Part shown: one piece after another, positions 8,250 through 18,086 of the stretch | Layout: each line of letters begins with the position of its first letter | Position numbering within the stretch: the first letter of the stretch is position 1 | Assembly: GCF_024171725.1 (NCBI RefSeq) | Contig: NZ_JAMTCG010000001.1 | Location: 682,001 to 746,000, forward strand | Origin: Williamsia serinedens | GTDB taxonomy: Bacteria; Actinomycetota; Actinomycetes; Mycobacteriales; Mycobacteriaceae | Direction: 5' to 3' | Length of the DNA stretch: 64,000 bases | Translations under genes and position numbers: made by a program | The notes under the pieces: model-generated | Told to the model about the DNA's origin: nothing | Seen by the model: the letters and a program-made list of their open reading frames with translations, nothing else | Database searches by the model: none

Positions 8250-9038
8250 ATGGACTTCAGCTTCGTCATGCTGACGTGGAACCGTCCCACCTTCCTGGAC
8301 GCGTGCCTCACCAGCCTGCTGTCGGCCATCGCCGACCGGGAGCGGTGCGAGATCCTCGTCGTCGACAACGGGTCCGACGCCGCGACGAAGGAGGTCCTGG
8401 CCCGGTACGCGGGTGAGCAGAACCTCCGGGTCACCACCCTCGCGGAGAACGAGGGCCTGCAGGCGTATCACCGGCTGTTCGCGGCCGCCCGGGGGAAGTA
8501 CGTCGTCGTGGTCGACGACGACGTCCTCGAGTTCCCCCACGGCCTCGACGCGATCTTCGACCGCTACATGACGGCCTTCACCGACTACGGATTCCTGTGC
8601 CTGAACGTGGTGCAGAACGAACACACCGACGGTGCGAAGCCGCCGGCGGACGCGTACACACTCGATGTCCGAGGCGACCTGACCGTCGAGCGCGGACCGG
8701 CCGGCGGGTGGTGCGCCTGCTTCCGGCGCCGTCACCACACCCTGCTCAGACCGCTGATCCGACGGCGCACGGTGTCGATGGCGAGCGGTGAGGACGGCAT
8801 GCTCTCGACCGTCTTCGCGACGTACCTGCGCAAGAAGCACGGCGTCATCCGTGACCACGTCTGCTTCCACGCGTCGGGTCCGTACTACGCGGCGCGGTAC
8901 GGACACCTCGATCGGGAGATCGAGAAGTACCGCTCGGCCGGGCTGAGCGAGCTCGTCACCGCGTACGAGGACCACCGCGACGGGGACGGGACCGGGGAGA
9001 GGAACCGACCCGACCGGATGACCCGGCCGCCCGGCTAG
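8250..9038 (+). CDS. family-2 glycosyltransferase
   Basis: GT-A-fold transferase of about 262 aa moving a sugar from a nucleotide donor. The N-terminus has the family start (FSFVMLTWNRPTFLDACLTSLL) and LVVDNGSD. The metal-binding DXD motif appears as VVVVDDDVLEF. A later SGEDGMLSTVF may supply the acidic catalytic residue. The start at ATG 8250 is supported by a leaderless -10 box. Its stop codon TAG lies in a CTAG that is also the stop of recD on the opposite strand. Acceptor and product cannot be inferred. Confidence 0.85.
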   Translation: MDFSFVMLTWNRPTFLDACLTSLLSAIADRERCEILVVDNGSDAATKEVLARYAGEQNLRVTTLAENEGLQAYHRLFAAARGKYVVVVDDDVLEFPHGLDAIFDRYMTAFTDYGFLCLNVVQNEHTDGAKPPADAYTLDVRGDLTVERGPAGGWCACFRRRHHTLLRPLIRRRTVSMASGEDGMLSTVFATYLRKKHGVIRDHVCFHASGPYYAARYGHLDREIEKYRSAGLSELVTAYEDHRDGDGTGERNRPDRMTRPPG

Positions 9039-10840
9039 CCGCGGTCCTCCAGCACCTCCAGATCAGTCCGGAGGCCACTGGCGCGCAGCACCTTCCTCGC
9101 GACACCGGCACGGAGGTCGTCGGCGGCGCCCACCAGGGTGACGGAGTCCACCGCCCGCGTGATCGCGGTGTAGAGCAGTTCCCTCGTCAGCAGTGCCGAC
9201 CGTCCCGGCGGGATGACGACGGTGACCGCGCCGTACTGGCTGCCCTGGCTGCGGTGGATGGTGGTCGCGTACGCCGACACGACACCGCGCAGGGTCCGAG
9301 GCCGGACCAGCCGCGGTCCGTCACCCGGCCCCACACCGGGGAACGCGACCATCGGTTCCCCGTCGACCGTCACCACCACGCCGGTGTCGCCGTTGTGCAG
9401 TCCGGCACGACGATCGGTCTCGGTCAGCAGGACCGGTCGCCCGGCGTACCACGGACGCGCGGGGTTGTCGTCGACTCCGGCAGCGCGCGCGACGACGCTC
9501 TGCCAGGGGGCGACACCCGCCGGTCCCCGACGGTGCGCGCACAGCACGCGGTGGCTGTCGAGCGCCGCGAGAGCGCCGACGGCGTCGCCCACATGGGCCG
9601 CTGCCGTCATCGCACGCACCCATCGGGTGGTCGCGGCCAGGACACCGGCGGTACCGGCGTCGCTCTCGGTGACGAGGCGAACCTCCGCCTCGGCGGCGCC
9701 GTCCCGACCCTCCGCCAGCTGCTCGACGACGGCGTCGGCGTCGCCGTCGCGGACCGCGTCGGCGAGCGCACCGATCCGCCCGCCGAAACGTCGGCGCCGT
9801 CGCAGCGACACCACCGCGCCCGACGTCCCCGTGTCGCCCGATCCGACGCTGTGGACGAGGTCGGCCAGGACGGCCCCGGCGTCGACCGAGGCCAGTTGAT
9901 CGGGGTCGCCCACGAGGATCAGCCGCGCCGACGGGCGCACCGCGTCGAGCAGTCGGAACATCATCGTCAGCGACACCATCGACGCCTCGTCGACGATGAC
10001 GACGTCGTGGGGAAGCCGGTGCGCCGCGGAGTGCCGGAATCGTCGACCATCGGGCAGGGGCCCGAGCAGCCGGTTGATCGTCACCGCGCGCACCGGCGGG
10101 AGACGCAGGTCGGCCTGCCCGCTGACGGCGGCCTGCAGGGCCGCGGCCGCCCGTCCGGTCGGGGCGCAGAGTCCGACCCGCAGGCCCGGCCCGTCGATTC
10201 CCTCGAGCAGCGCGATGATGCGCGCGACGGTGTGTGTCTTGCCCGTGCCCGGACCGCCCGCGAGCACCGTCGTGCGGTGGGTCGCCGCGGTACGGGCGCC
10301 GAGCGCCTGCAGGTCCGGCTCGTCCGCGCCGTCGTCGGGGAACAGAGCGCGGACCGCGGCGTCGACGGCGCTCTGGTCGACCGTCGGTGGGTCCGCGGCG
10401 CGGGCGGCGAGAACCTCGCGGACCCTCGCCTCCTGCCGGAAGTACTTGTCGAGGTAGACCAGGACCGCGTCGTCGGCGGTGCGCACGAGGCGCAGCGGGG
10501 CGAGTCCACCGGGCCCGGCGTTCGTCACCGGGGACGAGCGCAGGGCCTCGACGAGTGGGGCGGGGTCCGGCCAGGGCAGATCCGCGACATCGACGCCGTC
10601 GGGGGCGTCCCGGTCGGGTGGGATGTCGCGCAGGCGGGCGACGTCGACGCACACCGACCCCGCCCGCAGCGCGCGCACGGTCAGCGCCACGAGCAGTTCC
10701 ACGGGCGCTGCGACCCCGCCGACGAGACGGACGAGCCGCCGAGCGACCTGGACGTCGGCGACACCGATCACGCCGGCGTCGGCGAACGTCGCGACCAGAT
10801 CGTCTGTGGCGGGCGAGGATCGCACCGTCTCGGCGGTCAT
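9035..10840 (-). CDS. recD: exodeoxyribonuclease V alpha subunit RecD
   Basis: The 5'-3' helicase motor of RecBCD, acting on double-strand ends in recombinational repair. The protein is 601 aa. Walker A GGPGTGKT lies near residue 195, DEAST/DEASM-type Walker B in VVIVDEASMVS, a GDPDQL motif follows, and the C-terminal SF1 motif is IHRSQGSQYGAVTVVIP. ATG 10840 overlaps the recB stop by 4 nt, so translation is coupled; the frame continues upstream only inside recB. It is last in the thioesterase-recC-recB-recD operon. Two of its last four bases are shared with the convergent glycosyltransferase stop. Confidence 0.96.
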   Translation of the reverse strand: MTAETVRSSPATDDLVATFADAGVIGVADVQVARRLVRLVGGVAAPVELLVALTVRALRAGSVCVDVARLRDIPPDRDAPDGVDVADLPWPDPAPLVEALRSSPVTNAGPGGLAPLRLVRTADDAVLVYLDKYFRQEARVREVLAARAADPPTVDQSAVDAAVRALFPDDGADEPDLQALGARTAATHRTTVLAGGPGTGKTHTVARIIALLEGIDGPGLRVGLCAPTGRAAAALQAAVSGQADLRLPPVRAVTINRLLGPLPDGRRFRHSAAHRLPHDVVIVDEASMVSLTMMFRLLDAVRPSARLILVGDPDQLASVDAGAVLADLVHSVGSGDTGTSGAVVSLRRRRRFGGRIGALADAVRDGDADAVVEQLAEGRDGAAEAEVRLVTESDAGTAGVLAATTRWVRAMTAAAHVGDAVGALAALDSHRVLCAHRRGPAGVAPWQSVVARAAGVDDNPARPWYAGRPVLLTETDRRAGLHNGDTGVVVTVDGEPMVAFPGVGPGDGPRLVRPRTLRGVVSAYATTIHRSQGSQYGAVTVVIPPGRSALLTRELLYTAITRAVDSVTLVGAADDLRAGVARKVLRASGLRTDLEVLEDRG

Positions 10841-13800
10841 CCACGTCCTCCCAGCAGATCCGACAGCGCCACGACGAGGTCGCCGGGCAGATCCCACCGC
10901 ACGACGCCGATCCCCGGTGGCGTCTCGGGCCCCGCCATCCCCCGCACGAACAGGTAGTGCACCGGGCCGAGACGCCGCTGCGCCTGACCATCGGCCAGAC
11001 GCCACCGCAGGTAGCGGTACAGCGCCACCGCGTACAGCATGGCCTGGAGGGGGTAGTGCGACCGGATCATCTCCGCGGTCATCGAGGGCTGGTCGTAGTC
11101 GAGCGCCGACAGGTCCCCCGGGCCCATCCGGTTGGTCTTGTAGTCGACGACGAGGTAGCGCGTGTCCGCGCCGTCGCCGACGCCGAGGACGCCGTCGATG
11201 CTGCCGGTGAGGAATCCCCGGAGCTCGGGGTCACCGAGTTCGCGCAGCACCCCGGCGTAGGCCCGCATCGGATCGTTGTGCGCGAGGTGCCGTTCCATCA
11301 GGCCTGCGATCGCCTCGACGGCACCATCGTCCGCCGACAGCGGGAACTCGAAGTCGACCTCGGCGAGACGACGACGCAGGGGGACGTCGAGCAGTCGGAG
11401 GTCGCCGGCGCCCGGGAGGTGCAGTGGTGTCGAGACGACGGCGTGCAGCGCGTCGACGAGGTGGCCGAGGTCGAGATCGAGGCCGGCCGCGGCGACCGCC
11501 GGTGCCGCGCAGCGTGCCAGCTCGGCGCGGATGTCGGGTGCGTCCACGTCGACGGTCTCGAGCACCGCGTGCACCAGGGTTCCGAACGCCGCGCCGAAGG
11601 GCAGTCCGTTCATCGGCGACGGCAGCACGAGATCGGCGGCGGCGCCGTCGGACTCGGCGGGCTGGTCGTCGTCGAGGTCCGCCTCGGTCGGTTCGTCCTC
11701 GACCGTCAGCGGGTCCGGCTCGGAGGTGACACCGGGAGCCGCGTCGTGGGCGGCGGCGACGAGGGCCGTGTAGGAAGTCCGTCGCCACCCGGCGTCGATC
11801 GTGCGATCGAGGTGGGCGGCGCGCAGTGTGACGGGTCGGTCGGTCCCGGTGTCGTCGTCGACGACGGTGTCCGACGACCCGGATGCGCCCTGGGACACGA
11901 CGATCGGGGCCGGTGACCGCGCCGCCCAGTCGGTGAGGTGGTCGATCGCCTCGGCGTCGGTCGGGATCTGCGCCGACGCCGCCGGGTCGGGACCGGTCAC
12001 GGCGCGCGACGGCCGCGCGAACAGGAGGCGGTGCAGCGGCGACTGTCGCACCGAGGACCCGGGCGCCCACCACAGCGTCACCGCCGATCGCGCCCGGGTG
12101 ACCGCGACGTAGAAGAGCCGCAACTCCTCCCCCGAGTCCTCGGCCTCGGCGGCCGACCGGCGCCGCGGGTACCCGGGCGCCTCGGGTCCGCCGACGTCCA
12201 GGACACGACGGTTCTGCTCGTCGTGGAACTCCAGCGTCTGCGGCGACGGCATCCTCGCCGAGTCCCACCCGAACGGCACGTGCACGATCGGGAACTCCAG
12301 CCCCTTGCTGCCGTGGACGGTCATGATCGTCACCGCGTGGGCGTCGCGGTCGAGCCGCCGGCTCTGCTCGGCCTGGTCACCCACGGTCGGGTCCTCCCGC
12401 CGTTCGGAGAACCAGCGCACCAGCCCGGGGAGCCCGGCGCGCTCGGTGACCATGTGCCGGTGGCACAGCGACGCCAGGTGGAGGTGGTCGGTCATCGCGC
12501 GTTCGCCGTCGTGGGTGGACAGCACGCGGGCGTAGAGGTCGCGGCGCAGCGTCAGACGCTCCACCATCGCGGCGAACCCCGACCGTTCCACGGTCTCGGC
12601 GAGGTCGGCGACGAGATCGGACGCCGCGTCCGGGGGGCCGTCGGCGGCGGCGATGTCGGCCGGCGACCACCCCAGCAGCGGCGTGAGCGCGGCGAGGGCC
12701 ACCCGGTCGGCGCGCGTCGGCTGCTCGAGCGCCCGGAGGAGGTGGAACCAGTCGCGCGCGGCGTCGGTGGAGAAGACGCTGACCCCCGCACCGACCACGG
12801 ACGCGACGCCGTGGTCACGCAGCGCTGTCTGCAGCGGCTCGATCACCTTGCGTGTGCGCACCAGCACGGCGATGTCGGAGGGGCGCACCGGGCGCTCCCC
12901 GTCGGGCGTCGACAGCGTCGGGGGGTCCGCGAGAAGGGCGGCGATGTCGTCGGCGACGTCGGTCACCACGGATCGGCGGAGGGCGTCGAGCTTCGGCAGC
13001 CCGGACCGTGAGTCCTGCGGCCCGTGCCCGCTGCGCCGCACCACCTTCAGGCGCAGAGGCGGCAGGCCGTCGATGCGGGCGCCGTGTCGGGCGTCGACGC
13101 CGCGCACGACGATGTCGGGGTGTCCGAGCTGGGCGCCGCCGTAGAGGTGGTCGAGTGCGGACACCAGGGCGGCGTCGGTGCGCCAGTTCGTCGTGAGGCG
13201 GCGGTTCTGGTCGGCGACGCGGGAGGCGTCGAGGTAGGCCAGCACCTCGGCACCCCGGAACTTGTAGATCGACTGCTTCGGGTCGCCGACGAGCGTCAAC
13301 GCGACATGTCCGTGGAAGCACCGGCGCAGGATCTCCCACTGCACCGGGTCGGTGTCCTGGAACTCGTCGACGAGAACGGCCCGGAAGTGACGGCGGATCC
13401 GCGCGCAGGCCGCCTCGCCGTGGACCGGATCGCACACGACGTCCCGCAGCAGCGACTGCAGCTCGTCGTAGTCGCGGATCCGGCTCATCCGCTTGCGGCG
13501 CTGCACCTCTCGGCGGACGGTCTCGACGAACCGCACGCGCAGCGCCTCGGGCGTGTCGTCCGCGGCGTCGTCGGGGACGATGCGCGCCGCGGCCTGACGC
13601 ACCGCGGCGCGCGCGATGGTGCGGGCGGTGTCGGCGGGGAACGGCGGCGGGCTGTTCGCGAACCACTTCAGGTGCACGTCACCGGCGACCTCGTTCACGA
13701 GGTCGTCGACCTCCTCGACCAGGGTAAGCCCCTCCTCGCGGTCGCCGGCGACGCCGAGCGCGTCGAGCATGCGCGAGCAGAAGGTGTGCGTCGTGCTCAC

Positions 13801-14166
13801 CGTCGCTGCGTCGAAATCGGAGAGAGCGGCGGCGATGCGCTCGCGGCGGAGCGCCAGCTCGGCCGCGTCCACCGCCGCGACGACCGCGACGAGGGTGTCG
13901 TCGGACGTCTCCGGGTGCGCGAGACCGACGGCGAGGGAGCGCAACCGCTCCCGCGTGCGTTCCCGCAGCTCGGCGGTGGCCATCCGGCTGAACGTCACCA
14001 GCAACAGCGACTCGACCGGGACGCCCTCGGCCACGTACCGGGCGGCCAGGGCCACGATGGCATGGGTCTTCCCGGTCCCCGCCGACGCCTCCAGAACCGT
14101 GGTGCCGGTGGGCAGGGGGTCGGCGAGCGTGAACGGTCGCGCCTCGGTGTGCGTGCGGTCGCTCAT
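10837..14166 (-). CDS. recB: exodeoxyribonuclease V beta subunit RecB
   Basis: The 3'-5' helicase plus nuclease subunit of RecBCD. It is 1109 aa, close to the family norm. An N-terminal UvrD-type helicase has Walker A EASAGTGKT (about residue 29-37), the DEFQDTDPVQWE Walker B and GDPKQSIYKFRGAE. The C-terminal RecB-family nuclease has VVDYKTNR around residue 1010 followed by the AMLYAVALYRYL helix. ATG 14166 overlaps the recC stop by 4 nt. The nuclease motif is intact, so degradation and RecA-loading functions are expected as well as unwinding. Confidence 0.96.
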   Translation of the reverse strand: MSDRTHTEARPFTLADPLPTGTTVLEASAGTGKTHAIVALAARYVAEGVPVESLLLVTFSRMATAELRERTRERLRSLAVGLAHPETSDDTLVAVVAAVDAAELALRRERIAAALSDFDAATVSTTHTFCSRMLDALGVAGDREEGLTLVEEVDDLVNEVAGDVHLKWFANSPPPFPADTARTIARAAVRQAAARIVPDDAADDTPEALRVRFVETVRREVQRRKRMSRIRDYDELQSLLRDVVCDPVHGEAACARIRRHFRAVLVDEFQDTDPVQWEILRRCFHGHVALTLVGDPKQSIYKFRGAEVLAYLDASRVADQNRRLTTNWRTDAALVSALDHLYGGAQLGHPDIVVRGVDARHGARIDGLPPLRLKVVRRSGHGPQDSRSGLPKLDALRRSVVTDVADDIAALLADPPTLSTPDGERPVRPSDIAVLVRTRKVIEPLQTALRDHGVASVVGAGVSVFSTDAARDWFHLLRALEQPTRADRVALAALTPLLGWSPADIAAADGPPDAASDLVADLAETVERSGFAAMVERLTLRRDLYARVLSTHDGERAMTDHLHLASLCHRHMVTERAGLPGLVRWFSERREDPTVGDQAEQSRRLDRDAHAVTIMTVHGSKGLEFPIVHVPFGWDSARMPSPQTLEFHDEQNRRVLDVGGPEAPGYPRRRSAAEAEDSGEELRLFYVAVTRARSAVTLWWAPGSSVRQSPLHRLLFARPSRAVTGPDPAASAQIPTDAEAIDHLTDWAARSPAPIVVSQGASGSSDTVVDDDTGTDRPVTLRAAHLDRTIDAGWRRTSYTALVAAAHDAAPGVTSEPDPLTVEDEPTEADLDDDQPAESDGAAADLVLPSPMNGLPFGAAFGTLVHAVLETVDVDAPDIRAELARCAAPAVAAAGLDLDLGHLVDALHAVVSTPLHLPGAGDLRLLDVPLRRRLAEVDFEFPLSADDGAVEAIAGLMERHLAHNDPMRAYAGVLRELGDPELRGFLTGSIDGVLGVGDGADTRYLVVDYKTNRMGPGDLSALDYDQPSMTAEMIRSHYPLQAMLYAVALYRYLRWRLADGQAQRRLGPVHYLFVRGMAGPETPPGIGVVRWDLPGDLVVALSDLLGGRG

Positions 14167-17100
14167 CGGGTCGTCGTCGTCTCGTGCGCGGTGAGCGGCT
14201 GCCAGATGCGGGCGGCGATGTCGCGCAGGTCGGTGTCGGAGGCGGCGATCTCGTCGAACCCGCCAGGGAAGACGAACTGCTCGAAGCGGTCGGTGTGCTC
14301 GCCGAACCGGCTCTCGTAGTCGGCGCGGGCGGCGTCCAGCGCCGGTTCGTGGTCGACGCCGCGTCCGCGACGCTCGGCGTAGGCGGCGGTCGCCGAGACG
14401 GGTGCCGGCAACGGCGCCTGCAGGCCCCGATCACGCAGGGCGACGAGGCCGGCGAGGAGGGCGATGGGATCGTCGGGGACGGTCAGGTCCGCGACGGCGA
14501 TCGCGGTTCCTCGCCCTCGACCCACGGTCCGGGCCCCGACGATCCCGGGAACCGATGCGGCGGTGGCCAGCAGGGTCGCCCAGGCCGCGACGCGGCGCTT
14601 GGCGGAGAGTCGCGAGAACGACGCGGTGACCGTCCGCAGTCCGGTGTCGGTGTGGCGCAGCGAGTCCACGGTGCCGGTGACGCGTCGCCCGTCGGGCAAC
14701 GTCACGTCGACGTCGACGGTGACGCGCGGGGTGAGTGCCTCGGGCCCGGCGGCACCCACGATGCGGTCGACCACGTCGACGATGTCGTCGAGAGCACGCA
14801 GACCGAAGTCGAAGGGCGGCAACACACCCCGCCGCAACTCGACGGCACGCAGCGTCGTGAGGTCGATGCCGTCGAGCCTGCGCGAGAGGATGCGGTCGCC
14901 GATGCCCCATCGCTCGAGGGAGTCGAGGTCGGCGGACATCGCGTCCGGGAGGACGTCCTCGGCCTCGGGGACGCCGGTGTGCAGTCGCTGCCGCAGGAAA
15001 CCGCGGGTCGGGTGCTCCAGGAAGGCGACGAGATCGCCGAGATCGACGTCGGCATGGGCCATCTCGTCGGTCAGGGGGATCGGGGTGCGATCGAACGCCA
15101 GCGTGCCCGACGACGGCCCGAGCAACGCCCGGGCACCGGCGAGGGCGACGGTGTCGTACGAGAACGGGTGGGGCGTCGGATCCGTCGCACCGGCGACGGG
15201 TTCGGTGGTGAACGACGCGGGGTCGAACGCGTGCAGCGGATGGCGCGTCACGATCGCGTCCGGACCGTCGGCGCCGGTCAGGGTGACCAGCGTGTCCAGC
15301 AGTTCGCTCACCGGGACCGACGGCGGCCTGCGCAGGCCGGACACCGGGTCGGTCCCGGTGAAGCACACGGCCAGTCGGTCGGTGGCGGACATGATCGTGT
15401 CCATCAGCAGCTGGCGGTCCTCCGCGCGCGGATCACGTTCCCCGACGACCGGATCGCGGCCCAGGACGTCGTCGCCGTCGGCGCGGGTCGCCCGCGGGTA
15501 GGTGTCGTCGTCGAGTCCGAGCAGGACGACGGCGCGGTGCGGCACCGACCGCATGGGCACCATCGAGCAGACCGTGAGTTCGCCGGTGCGGAAGTTGGCG
15601 CGGGTGGGCCGCGCGGCGACCATCTCGTCGAGCAGGGAGGTGACGTCGGCGCGGCGGAGGGTGAGCGTCCCGCCGTGGTCGAACGCGGCGTCGATCTCGG
15701 CGATCGCGCGGGCCGTCTGCCACGCCTCCGTCCGGTCGCTCTCGGTGAGATCGGTGACGACCCGGATGAGCGCGTCGCGCCACTCGTCGTTGGTGTGGAC
15801 GCCGCTGAGGTCTCCGACGCACCGCTCGAGGCGGTCGACGAGATCGACGAAGCGGCCGACGAGATCGACGTCGGCGCTCTCGATATCGGCCAGCGGCAGG
15901 GCGCGGTCGATCCAGCCGTCGAGCTCGTCGGCGACCACACCGAGTGCCAGGCGGTCGATGCCGGTCTCCATCGTGTTCTGCGGGAACCCGCCCAGCCCGA
16001 ACGCCCTGCGTTGCGGCTCCCCCAGTCCCCATCGCACGCCCGCGCGGACGAGCCAGTCGTCGATGCGCTCCAGTGCGTCGTCGTCCAGACCGAATCGGCG
16101 CGCGACGGGTTCGCGCGCCGCGAGGTCGGCGACGTCGCCGGCGGTGATGCGCGATCCGGCCAGGGCGTGGACGGCGACGACGGTGTCGAGCACGGCGTTG
16201 GTCGCCGTCAGCCCGCGGTCGGCGAGGCGGACCCGCAACCGGTGCGCGGGATGGGTGGTGGCGTCCTGGCCGAACGACGCGGCGACGAGTGGCGCGAACA
16301 GCTCGATGTCGGGGCACATCACCACGACGTCGCGCGGGGTGAGCGTGGGGTCGTCGGCGAACATGCGCACGATGACGTCACGCGCGACCTCGACCTGCCG
16401 GGCGGGTCCGTGGCAGGCGTGGACGGTGACGGTCCCGTCGGCGACAGCCGAGCCCGACGACGGGGGTTCGTCGGCCTCGATGCCGGACTGGAGGCGCCCG
16501 AGCAGGGTCGCCGGCCGCTCGGACGGGAGCGGGTGGTGCAGGTCGTCGTCGACGACGGCCCCGAGGCGGTGGCGTGTCTCGCGGACCTCGCGGGAGAGAC
16601 TGGCCACCAACGGATGTGGGGAGAGCGCACGCCGCAGGTCGCGCCGACGGACGGCTCCCCCGGCGACCTCCGACCGCCAGAGCGCGTCGGACGGATGCGG
16701 CAGGAAGACGTGCACGTCCCGGTGCGCGGCCACCGCCGACAGCACTGCGAGCTGCTGCGTGGTCAGGCGGGTCGGTCCGAACAGCGCGACGCGCGCGGGC
16801 AGGTCGACCGACGTGGGGTCCTGCCGGATGCGGGCGCAGAGGTCGTCGAGCATCTCGGCGGGTGACGGGGTGCCGATCCGGTCGCGCAGGGCGCGCCACA
16901 CCACCGGCTGCCACAGCAGGTCGTCGTCGACCGGGCGCGGTGACCCGTCGTCGTCGGTGACGCCGTCGATGTCGTCACCCCGGGTCCAGGCGGACAGCAT
17001 CGCGGGGCGGGACGCCGCATAGGCGCGGAACAGGCGGGTGAGGTGGCCGGCGGTGGCCCACCGGCGGCCCGCGCGATGCGCGTCGACGGTCGGTCCGTCG

Positions 17101-17471
17101 ACGCCGAGATGTCGGGCGAGGACCGCACACCCGGGCAGTCCTGCGCACTCGTCGACGACGTCGAGCAGGTGCCAGCGCACCCGGGCAGTCGCCCACGGGT
17201 CCTCGACCATGCGATGACCGCGGACGCCGGACAGCACCCCGTCGACGAGATCGGAGGCGGACCGGAAGTCGATGTTGGCCGCGACACCGTCGTCGGCACC
17301 GGGTGTCGCGCCGAGCGTCAGGGCGAGGCGCTGCGCCAGCCACCGCTCGACACCCTTCGCGGGCACCGCGACCACCTCCGCGGCGAACGGGTCGATGAGG
17401 GGCTGCACGAGGATGCCCGCGAGCGCGTCCGCGAGGACGTCGGTGCGGGGCGATCGGTGCAGCGTGAACAC
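14163..17471 (-). CDS. recC: exodeoxyribonuclease V gamma subunit RecC
   Basis: RecC holds the inactive helicase/nuclease folds that scan for the Chi-type signal and split the strands between RecB and RecD. At 1102 aa it has the usual size. The N-terminus FTLHRSPRTDVLADALA...DPFAAEVVAVPAKGVERWLAQRLA is characteristic. There is no usable Walker A, as expected. The start is GTG 17471, a single base after the thioesterase stop, so it depends on upstream translation. Many mycolata also carry AdnAB as the main end-resection enzyme; that cannot be judged from this window. Confidence 0.95.
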   Translation of the reverse strand: MFTLHRSPRTDVLADALAGILVQPLIDPFAAEVVAVPAKGVERWLAQRLALTLGATPGADDGVAANIDFRSASDLVDGVLSGVRGHRMVEDPWATARVRWHLLDVVDECAGLPGCAVLARHLGVDGPTVDAHRAGRRWATAGHLTRLFRAYAASRPAMLSAWTRGDDIDGVTDDDGSPRPVDDDLLWQPVVWRALRDRIGTPSPAEMLDDLCARIRQDPTSVDLPARVALFGPTRLTTQQLAVLSAVAAHRDVHVFLPHPSDALWRSEVAGGAVRRRDLRRALSPHPLVASLSREVRETRHRLGAVVDDDLHHPLPSERPATLLGRLQSGIEADEPPSSGSAVADGTVTVHACHGPARQVEVARDVIVRMFADDPTLTPRDVVVMCPDIELFAPLVAASFGQDATTHPAHRLRVRLADRGLTATNAVLDTVVAVHALAGSRITAGDVADLAAREPVARRFGLDDDALERIDDWLVRAGVRWGLGEPQRRAFGLGGFPQNTMETGIDRLALGVVADELDGWIDRALPLADIESADVDLVGRFVDLVDRLERCVGDLSGVHTNDEWRDALIRVVTDLTESDRTEAWQTARAIAEIDAAFDHGGTLTLRRADVTSLLDEMVAARPTRANFRTGELTVCSMVPMRSVPHRAVVLLGLDDDTYPRATRADGDDVLGRDPVVGERDPRAEDRQLLMDTIMSATDRLAVCFTGTDPVSGLRRPPSVPVSELLDTLVTLTGADGPDAIVTRHPLHAFDPASFTTEPVAGATDPTPHPFSYDTVALAGARALLGPSSGTLAFDRTPIPLTDEMAHADVDLGDLVAFLEHPTRGFLRQRLHTGVPEAEDVLPDAMSADLDSLERWGIGDRILSRRLDGIDLTTLRAVELRRGVLPPFDFGLRALDDIVDVVDRIVGAAGPEALTPRVTVDVDVTLPDGRRVTGTVDSLRHTDTGLRTVTASFSRLSAKRRVAAWATLLATAASVPGIVGARTVGRGRGTAIAVADLTVPDDPIALLAGLVALRDRGLQAPLPAPVSATAAYAERRGRGVDHEPALDAARADYESRFGEHTDRFEQFVFPGGFDEIAASDTDLRDIAARIWQPLTAHETTTTR

Positions 17472-17472
17472 G

Positions 17473-17937
17473 TCAGGCCCGGGCGCCCGACCGACTGCGC
17501 AGCGGCAGGGGTTCCCGGATGCGGGCGGTCATCGTGGCGACGACGTCACCGGGGAGCGGTGTGGGGCGGCCGGTGCCGTCCACGCGTACGAGCGTGGTCT
17601 CGGCCTGGGCGTACGCGGTGCCGTCGGGGCTGCCGAGACGCGCGGCGAAGTCGAACGATGTGCGCCCGACCCGGCTCAGCCACACCGTGCAGACCACGCC
17701 GTCCTCGGTGTACGGCATGGTCGCGAGGAACTCGACCTCCTGGCGGACGACGACGAGTCCGCCCTCCAGCACGTCACGGCCGTCGTTCCCCTCGGCGTCG
17801 CGCGCGAGCAGTCGGTGCGACGCCCGGACCCGCGACTCCTCGAAGAGCCGCGCGATGGCGACGTTGTTGATGTGGGCGTTGGTGTCCATGTCGCCCCACC
17901 GCAACTGCAGGGACACGGTCACGACGTCGTCGGACAT
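17473..17937 (-). CDS. hot-dog acyl-CoA thioesterase (4HBT-like)
   Basis: A 154-aa single hot-dog domain that would hydrolyse an acyl-CoA thioester. The 4HBT/YbgC signature is seen in LRWGDMDTNAHINNVAIARLFEESR (start of the domain, with the catalytic-type Asp). The substrate is unknown. It is the first gene of the recCBD operon, with 1 nt before recC. That pairing is probably only transcriptional, since no functional link to recombination is evident. A leaderless -10 box stands 6 nt before the ATG. Confidence 0.88.
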   Translation of the reverse strand: MSDDVVTVSLQLRWGDMDTNAHINNVAIARLFEESRVRASHRLLARDAEGNDGRDVLEGGLVVVRQEVEFLATMPYTEDGVVCTVWLSRVGRTSFDFAARLGSPDGTAYAQAETTLVRVDGTGRPTPLPGDVVATMTARIREPLPLRSRSGARA

Positions 17938-17943
17938 GCGGAC

Positions 17944-17949
17944 AGACTA
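17944..17949 (-). promoter_or_regulatory. leaderless -10 box for thioesterase-recCBD operon
   Basis: On the minus strand TAGTCT is followed by 6 nt (GTCCGC) and then ATG 17937. There is no ribosome site. It is the only promoter seen for the whole recCBD operon. Confidence 0.65.
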
Positions 17950-18086
17950 TCGGCGCCGTCCGACGCCCGGCTCCCGCCGTCGACCGTGCACCAGATCCGC
18001 CGATCGTGCGCGAAACACGCGCCGAGCGGGCAGCACAGGTTCGTCGGTCCCGACCCTCGCGTGGTCGGTCAGAGCACCCTCGCCGA

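Noticed and set aside
14184-16865. 893-codon open frame on the plus strand opposite recC
   Set aside because: The same reason: mirror frame of a real gene, with no domains and no start signals.
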